Assembly: GCA_947561395.2 (NCBI GenBank)
Contig: OX387186.1
Coordinates: forward strand, 5,920,835-5,984,834
Source: Buxus sempervirens
Lineage: Eukaryota > Streptophyta > Magnoliopsida > Buxales > Buxaceae
DNA: 64,000 nt
Direction: 5' to 3'
The notes under the pieces were generated by a model. It had not been told where the DNA came from. It did not search any database and saw only the letters and a program-made list of their open reading frames with translations. Shown piece by piece: positions 60,301 through 64,000 of this stretch (its first letter is position 1; every line of letters begins with the position of its first letter). Made by a program: the position numbers and the translations under genes.

Positions 60301-62721
60301 TTTGGCAAATTATGGGTGCAGCGTAGAGATTTAATTCAAGTGCTACAATCATGGGGTTATAGCAAAAGTGTTCTGAGGTACGATGTACTGTGGAATTTGG
60401 CACCGACGGCTATTCTTTGGGCACTTTGGAAAGAGAGAAACAAAAGAATTTTCGAAGATTCATCTAGTCCCTTTTGGGGTTTAGTACAATCATCTCTTAA
60501 CTTCTTACTGTATTGGGCATCAAGTTCCGAATCTTGTAAAGGTTTGATTCGTCATGAGTTTTTTGAGTGTGGGAACTTTTGTGATTTGTAGGTTGGTTCA
60601 TGTACACCAATCGTGTACTGTCTAGTCTCTGTACTCCTTGCTTTTTTGAGCCTTAATATAATCCTTTTTATTACCGATCAAAAAAAAATATTCAAAGAAG
60701 AGTTTTCAAACGTAAAGACAATGTTGGCGAACATTTTGTATATCTCTTCTCAAGCTAATAGGATGAATGACTTTCAATTATCATCTTTCATAGGGACTAA
60801 AGAGACAAAAGTGGAATTTGTACTCAGATTAATAATGCAACTTTCCCGAAACTCTCCAAAGACCTCCACAGCATTCTCCTCGACAATCTGACAACTCCCT
60901 TGACAAAAGCTATACAAAGCCCACCAAAACTAACAACATTTTCCCCTTGTCAAGATTCTCAATTGATTTATTAACTTGCTCTTCCTCAAATTTTCTTTCT
61001 AACCGTTCATTATGTTTAAAACATAGGCCCTAAAAAGATTTTCCAAAAATATATTCTCAAAATTTGAAAAATACATTTCAAATCAGATTGGAACAGATAT
61101 CCAAATTATTAACACTTCTTTCTTCATCATTTGCAAACTAAAAATCAACTCTCCATTTTCCCAAATGGTGATTAGATTTCTTCCACTCCCATTACATATA
61201 TTACGGATTTACCTCATGTTTCTATCACCCTATTTTAAACATTTCCTCCATAATTTTCGTTACCAAAATTTATTCCATCATAAAAATGATCTTTGACTCA
61301 TTTTTAAGTTCACTGTGTTTAGCTTTTTCCACCTTGTTCAGATTTCTATATTCCTTCACCCTATATAGGGCATTGGTTTGATCCAAATATCTCCTTTATA
61401 AAAAAGTCAACACTCCCAAAAAGATATTTATTCCAATATTTAAGCCTAACACAAAATAAACCCAAGGATTTCATGAAATTGTCACCAGCCCAGTAAATGA
61501 AGTTTCTTTTTAACTAAACTGATATCACTAACTCTTTTAATCCTTCAAAGAAATTCATACGCACTCAGACCTAAAGGGACAAGGACCCACTTGGGGCTGC
61601 ATAGCATGGAACAAGATAAAAAAACGATCCAACATAGATATCTTTTTGGGAGTGTTGACTTTCCCACCCCACAAAGAGTAGGTATATGTCAAGCCTACAA
61701 CAAGCCAAGTTATCCTGAAGTTATATCAAGTAAGATCAATATTCATAAGCATAGTTAAGTCCATCAGATTTATCGTCAACTTATCCTGAAGGTATATGCA
61801 GAATCCGGCCATCCTGATGGCACGGAACGAAATACCACCCCCACAGATCAAAATAGGGGGTTTTGATAACCCATAGGAATCCAACAGATTCTCTTTCAGT
61901 TTTCACCAAAACCGGATACACTGGTCTAATGGACAGATGAGCCCCAAAAAGAATTTTAAAATTACATAAATTCCATCTTAATAACTGGATAAACAACACA
62001 CCACAAAATGACGGCACATCCCTAGAAATATAATACCCTCTCAAGATCAAGACGATAATAGGGGAATCTCGTTAAAAGAGGTGCACATTGAACGCCCATT
62101 TCTTTCACTTTCTCTCTATCTCCTTCATAAGGTCGACGTAGCCCTAAGCCCTAACAAACCACTGGCAGTATTACCATTAGACTTGATTCTTTGAGGGAAA
62201 TTATTTTGATTATTTTAATAAATGCAAATATTGGCATAACTGGGATGTCATTTCTCATTAAACCCCTACTGATCATGAATCTGATTGACAAATCTCATCT
62301 ATAGAGACACACCATATATAACAAAATACTTAATGAAACAGAACTAGAAGAAAAGGAAGAAAACAGAGGATACAAAAAATAGAACTCTTCGCAAAATTTC
62401 AAAGGCAAACAATCAAATCATAAATAAAATTCTCTTTAACCGTTAAATTAACTGACCTTCTCGACCTTCATCAGCTGCCTTAGGGCTCCCTGACGAATCA
62501 GCATTTATTTGTTCTTCGTCTTCACCTTCTTCTTCTTCTGGTTCTTCTTCTGGTTCTTCCTCTTCCTCTTCCTCTTCATCTTCCTCTACCTCTTCCTCTT
62601 CTTCTTCTTCCCCATCTCGGGCTTCTACGTCCTCTTCATCGATTTCGTAATCTGAAACATTGTCGGAGGGCTCGCCGGTCACCGCCATGTCGTCGTCTTC
62701 GGAGACATCGGATGAAGGCAT
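37064..62721 (-). CDS. FES1: FRIGIDA-ESSENTIAL 1-like CCCH zinc-finger protein
   Basis: Predicted join of 62457-62721, 39354-39834, 38967-39193, 37193-38883 and 37064-37093, 897 residues, all phases consistent. Exon 1 is acidic (MPSSDVSEDDDMAV, then Glu-rich). Exon 2 is also acidic (DVSQDAESEDHDEDLRSGS). Exon 3 has one CCCH finger, CDFFTRGWCIKGSSCRFLH (C-x7-C-x5-C-x3-H), after RSISPGAEVEDRNKRQAVV. Exon 4 has NDWEPSVPFRPSF, QYDPLIDSIEL, KPSWRDGHLSKDAHKTIVKK and PKIAKLVE. Exon 5 supplies GYVDKYVKS. This block order matches Arabidopsis FES1, a nuclear factor needed by the FRIGIDA complex to raise FLC and delay flowering. In a genome without FLC control the role may differ. Exons 2-5 are firm. 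Attaching exon 1 across 22.6 kb rests on splice sites, phase and composition, so extra exons are possible. Confidence 0.85.
40132..40570. mobile_element. Candidate degraded hAT MITE
   Basis: The left end TAGGAATGGCAATGTG and the following CAATGGGTTATCAAG and CTAACCCACC words, then an AT-rich core, then GTGGGTTAACCC and CAAACCGCACCCACCC words, resemble the TAGGGATGGCAATG class of hAT MITEs. The right terminal repeat and target duplication are missing. Confidence 0.4.
41215..41553. repeat. Tandem duplication, 169-bp period
   Basis: Two units repeat from GGGGTAAATTTGAATTCAAG through GGATGGGGTTTTTA and AAGGACTTCAACTTCAAGAG to TCATTCAGTCATGTG, with few differences. The unit includes the insertion junction of a LINE tail, so the duplication happened after that insertion. 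Confidence 0.85.
41505..41844 (+). mobile_element. 5'-truncated LINE tail with 15-bp target duplication
   Basis: Contains the end of a LINE RNase H domain (SFSHVPREANSIADRLVKHG), about 180 bases of 3' UTR and CATCAAAAAAA. It is flanked by the exact 15-bp copy GGACTTCAACTTCAA at 41490-41504 and 41845-41859. Truncated 5' end, poly(A) tail and target-site duplication are the marks of LINE retrotransposition. The first unit of the 169-bp tandem repeat has a second copy of its 5' junction. Confidence 0.85.
42725..42900. repeat. Repeats of CATCTATACTACCATTAG around a short A-rich tail
   Basis: AACATCTATACTACCATTAG-like copies start at about 42765, 42826 and 42868. The last two bracket CATTACTGATCAAAAAAAG and an A-run, similar to the 3' terminus of the LINE at 60689. 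This looks like a tandem duplication plus a tiny LINE tail insertion. Confidence 0.5.
45403..46442. mobile_element. PIF/Harbinger (Tourist-like) MITE with TAA duplication
   Basis: Left end GGCTGTGTTTGAAACCCTGG. The reverse complement of the right end reads GGCTGTGTTTGGAGCCTTGG, and both continue ATTTGGGG. It is flanked by TAA (45400-45402 and 46443-46445), the typical Harbinger target duplication. Rich in AAAAGAAAAG runs and non-coding. A hAT MITE (45741-46244) sits inside; without it the element is about 0.53 kb. Confidence 0.88.
45741..46244. mobile_element. hAT-type MITE with 8-bp target duplication
   Basis: 504-bp element, TAGGGGTGCAACTCGGGTCG at the left and CCGAGTTGCACCCCTA at the right, flanked by a perfect CCACCCAC duplication (45733-45740 and 46245-46252). 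Subterminal DNA is full of GGTTCGG/CCGAACC words around an AT-only core. Non-coding. It is the innermost layer of a LINE, Harbinger MITE, hAT MITE stack. Confidence 0.95.
46866..49345 (+). mobile_element. Plus-strand LINE remnant (ORF1 end and endonuclease start), split by another LINE
   Basis: 46866-47000 reads in broken frame as EAKALFTATEMQHTRNSKFK and ERELQKLAWSIQDN, matching the ORF1 end of the LINE at 55405-60689. 47040 onward begins MKLKMLSWNVSSF, the start of a LINE AP endonuclease. The copy is interrupted after 47190 and resumes at 49153 with endonuclease-like pieces (MAVFTYYKEHWGALLC, FLGVYGPSK). It has many lesions and deletions. Confidence 0.75.
47191..49136 (-). mobile_element. 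5'-truncated LINE (minus) with 16-bp target duplication
   Basis: Minus-strand LINE. It starts inside the reverse transcriptase (SVLVNGVAVGFFGSHKGLHQ, SHLLFADDILTICD, TSYLGIPLGARYKK, SWKSNVLSKGGKLTLMKSVL) and runs into the zinc knuckle (LPSKVVFFIWVVALDKILTV, LPNRCIMCKRDEENIDHLL) and a 3' UTR ending in an A/C-rich tail. It is flanked by AAAATGGATTGGGGAG (47175-47190) and AAAATGGATTAGGGAG (49137-49152), 15 of 16 identical. There are a few frameshifts; the RT FADD box is intact but the 5' half is missing. Confidence 0.9.
50050..50205. mobile_element. Small hAT MITE with CGATAC words and 8-bp duplication
   Basis: 156-bp element from CAAGGTTTAAAAACTCGG to CGATACTTAAAACCTTG, flanked by a perfect TTCCAAAG duplication (50042-50049 and 50206-50213). 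It is almost entirely made of GTATCGG/CCGATAC words. Termini and words resemble the ends of the large hAT element at 28512-34395. Confidence 0.92.
52711..52995 (-). mobile_element. Antisense LINE 3' tail nested in the LINE at 51900-54452
   Basis: A T-run at 52711-52722 (minus-strand poly(A)) is preceded on the minus strand by a 3' UTR and the end of an RNase H domain (ATNDFADSLAKAGDI). The host LINE reading (SLGRRIT and then NIPIYYFSLFRAP) resumes on the far side. A target duplication could not be identified. Confidence 0.7.
54334..54367. repeat. TA microsatellite
   Basis: About 17 TA units in the 3' UTR of the plus-strand LINE. It is likely hypervariable. Confidence 0.9.
55405..56954 (+). 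pseudogene. LINE ORF1 (nucleic-acid-binding, DUF4283-like), one nonsense codon
   Basis: The open frame enters from about 55410 (KSEKPLEGWDVVAGAMHFPR) and is open until a TAA at 56718-56720. It continues in the same frame to TGA 56952-56954 (MDISKALGVSFNEFAEEAMA, RELNKLSWSLAEN). The segment PFHLWSLKALELIGDSCGGL and its surroundings match the DUF4283/ORF1 region of plant LINEs. No CCHC knuckle was seen. The stop overlaps the ORF2 start as ATGA. Only one lesion plus a missing 5' end is visible. Confidence 0.8.
56951..60591 (+). pseudogene. LINE ORF2: AP endonuclease, reverse transcriptase, zf-RVT; three lesions
   Basis: ATG at 56951. Endonuclease motifs: ILSWNVRGLN, ILQESKL, GIYGPN, GGDFNVTR, SKLDRFLVS and SDHSPI. 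The RT follows: DKAPGPDGFTIAFFKR, LKGMEGDK, TQQAFVGGRQISDA, CKLDIEKTYDHVNW, GLRQGDPLSPLLFIIVMEAL, LLFADDAKIF, TYLGIPIG and SKGGKLTLIQ. The zinc segment is LPSKIGFFIWTAAMGRVLTI and NRCVLCKSDLESVNHLFVHC. Lesions: TAG at 57818-57820, a frameshift between about 57830 and 57912, and TAA at 58183-58185. All catalytic motifs, including FADD, survive, so decay is recent. Confidence 0.92.
61551..62456. other. Intron sequence next to exon 1, nothing recognised
   Basis: AT-rich. No coding or repeat border is seen other than weak LINE similarity fading out near 61550-61650. Confidence 0.4.
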
Positions 62722-63397
62722 TGGTTTAACCTTCGCGGCCGCTTCGATCTAACTGACAATCGCACAGAAACAGGCGGCGAAATATATCGCCTGGCCTCTC
62801 TCTCTCACTCTCTCTCCACTCTCTCTGATTGTCCCCTGTTACCCAAGAAGGAAGACATTAATTTGAATGCCGGATGCATAATGGAGCCCTGGCCACTAAA
62901 ATTGGGAAAATTGGGCTCGATGACCCTTTATAACTCTGAAGCGGGTGGCGATTATAGCGCACTAGTTCGTGTGCCCTTGCAGATGCAAGCCGTTAGATGC
63001 CATCCGTACCGTGATGTGTGCCACTTTTGGGCAGCAGCACTAGCTGATAGGCGGAGGATCCATAATCCAAATATGGAGCCCACACAGAATGGCTATTTGA
63101 TGAGCCGGGCCGGCTCAGTTACTTTAGGCCCTGCCCAAACTGGGCACAGTCCTGTTTTTTAGCACAGGAATATGCCGTAGCCCAACCAATGAGCATTGGG
63201 CCCAGTTTTTACATACCAATCATCAATGTGAATGGGCCCCTTGGAAAGTGTACCAAACAAAATGTTCAGCTTTCCAAAATAGCCCTTACACATCTAGTGA
63301 GAAGATTTATTAATTAAGAGTATAATGATCAAAACTTATAATCAGTTTTAAAAAACTGTCCTCACCCACGTTATCCCTCTCTCCCATCCTTCTTACA
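62722..63397. promoter_or_regulatory. Promoter and leader of the FES1-like gene
   Basis: Upstream of the ATG at 62721 the coding strand has a GA-rich leader (CTCTCTC repeats on the plus strand at 62797-62826) and a GCGGCCGCGAA stretch next to the start. No TATA box was assigned. From about 63225 the DNA resembles a Helitron 5' region (GGAAAGTGTACCAAAC, CAGCTTTCCAAAATAGCCC). Confidence 0.45.
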
Positions 63398-63428
63398 CAC
63401 GTACAATATTGTACGTGCATCCTGCTAG
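63225..63428 (+). mobile_element. Helitron-like element with clear 3' terminus
   Basis: A perfect 20-bp palindrome CACGTACAATATTGTACGTG (63398-63417) is followed by CATCCTG and CTAG (63425-63428), then T: the Helitron 3' hairpin plus CTRR. The block at about 63240-63290 (GGAAAGTGTACCAAAC, TTTCCAAAATAGCCC) is similar to the 5' part of the Helitron at 20420-21022. The exact 5' TC start is not identifiable, so only the right border is firm. Confidence 0.65.
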
Positions 63429-64000
63429 TTTTTTTAATTAAAACAATAACATTCAGTCTTCTTTCAGAAACCCAATGAGCATGATGAATTTCTCCTAGAA
63501 GGTGGGATTCTTACCCTCATTTGCACCAATCAAACAGAATTCGGTCAGACTGTAAGAATTCTAAATCAAGATTTTACGGGTTCTCTTTGTTATTACATAA
63601 AACAAGAAATGTTGTCACGTAAAGTATCTGATGGTTGAAATTTTTGGCTTATTCTAAATGCAAGGTAGTTTTCCTTCTTGAAAAAACATTAATCATTTAA
63701 TGCTCCACATGACAACCTCTCTTTCAAAGAGCAAGAACCAATAGAGTACAGAATTGTAAAGGATGTCAAGTAGCTTTTCACCAGACGATATAAAGATGTT
63801 AGTTGCCTTAAGACTACACTAGATTAAGATAGTAGCGATCATCTTCAAAATCAATAATGATTCAAATCATTAGTACTACCATTTTAGGCACTAGAAGTGT
63901 GGTTTTATATAGAGACTAAATGATTTTGACATTTAAGACAGTTCTTTTGCATTAATCATCTAATTTAAATTTATGTTTCTAATTAAATTAGGTAGAACAA
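63429..64000. other. Intergenic DNA, nothing recognised
   Basis: AT-rich sequence up to the window edge. No gene or repeat border seen. Confidence 0.4.

Larger units (their letters stand above)
55405..60689 (+). mobile_element. Nearly full-length L1-type LINE (plus)
   Basis: About 5.3 kb with ORF1, endonuclease, reverse transcriptase, zinc knuckle, a short 3' UTR and ATTACCGATCAAAAAAAAA at the end. The 5' end lies inside the ORF1 frame (no upstream start before 55455), so a little is missing. It sits within the minus-strand LINE. No target duplication was found. It has the fewest lesions of any LINE here. Confidence 0.9.
54690..61550 (-). mobile_element. Minus-strand LINE remnant split by the LINE at 55405-60689
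   Basis: Right piece (61550-60690, minus) suggests LWRKCLK-GDRNM, NLITIWENGELI, then NSTFVSLVPMKDDN, the segment between endonuclease and RT. Left piece (55404-54690) continues with LNQSAW, VDCKLGLMKAYDKMDWFLIL, PLLFFILVGDLIRYC and VRWFLGLPTMWVCIWVM, later RT motifs. The order across the gap is correct for one element interrupted by a 5.3-kb insertion. It has many stops and is old. Confidence 0.65.
39835..62456 (-). other. Predicted giant first intron of the FES1-like gene
   Basis: Starts GTCAGT after 62457 and ends CATGTAG before 39834; joining gives the codon GAT. It contains at least six LINE copies, two hAT MITEs, one Harbinger MITE and duplications, listed separately. Parts not assigned to an element (39835-40131, 40570-41214, 41860-44602, 49430-50049, 50206-51899 and 61550-62456) are AT-rich and show no gene. 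Confidence 0.6.

Noticed and set aside
62863-63162. Plus-strand frame of 99 codons upstream of the FES1-like gene
   Set aside because: No recognisable domain, and it lies in promoter DNA; composition alone does not support a gene.
1-64000. CRISPR arrays, bacterial operons, rRNA genes
   Set aside because: None seen; the window is plant nuclear DNA.

Overview
This is a window of land-plant nuclear DNA, most likely from an angiosperm. The genes have GT-AG introns and belong to plant families: DRM1/ARP, clade-F PP2C, RSS3-like, FRIGIDA-ESSENTIAL 1-like and a RING1-type RAWUL domain. Intergenic DNA is AT-rich and full of transposable elements. Those elements are almost all L1-type LINEs and hAT-superfamily DNA transposons, with a few Helitrons and one Harbinger-type MITE. 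I saw no LTR-retrotransposon gag-pol. A hAT- and LINE-rich basal eudicot such as Nelumbo would fit, but that is inference and the species is not proven.

Layout. 1-832 (+): last four exons of a Polycomb RING1-like protein. 2696-3263 (-): complete three-exon dormancy/auxin-associated gene (DRM1/ARP). 4048-4498 (+): LINE RNase H remnant. About 5056-5410: fold-back and Helitron-like debris. 6104-11217 (-): complete five-exon PP2C whose 3.5-kb first intron holds an antisense LINE, itself split by a hAT MITE. 11218-13524: promoter DNA with a long hairpin and MITEs. 13525-14196 (+): single-exon Ser-rich plant-specific protein of unknown function, with a perfect inverted repeat just downstream. 15872-18100 (-): complete seven-exon RSS3-like gene (MYC_N-like domain without bHLH).

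18101-37063 is gene-poor. It holds a small Helitron (20420-21022), a hAT MITE (23009-23829) and a whole hAT element of 5.9 kb (28512-34395). The hAT element has an 8-bp target duplication and a decayed BED/DUF659/dimerisation transposase. It is interrupted by a second 1.25-kb hAT-type element (32448-33693) with its own 8-bp duplication.

37064-62721 (-) appears to be one gene, a FRIGIDA-ESSENTIAL 1-like CCCH zinc-finger protein. Four 3' exons lie at 37064-39834. A phase-compatible acidic first exon lies at 62457-62721, which implies a first intron of about 22.6 kb. That intron is a LINE graveyard: at least six LINE copies in both orientations, inserted into one another. One LINE is split by a Harbinger MITE that is split again by a hAT MITE. 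The youngest-looking LINE (55405-60689) has an ORF2 with only three visible lesions and all catalytic motifs present. The window ends with promoter-type DNA and a Helitron 3' terminus (63398-63428).

The genes do not form a pathway. They are independent plant regulators: chromatin, dormancy, phosphatase signalling, RSS3/jasmonate-type transcription and flowering. The distinctive content of the window is the layered transposon architecture, which can be dated by its target-site duplications, and the outsized intron.
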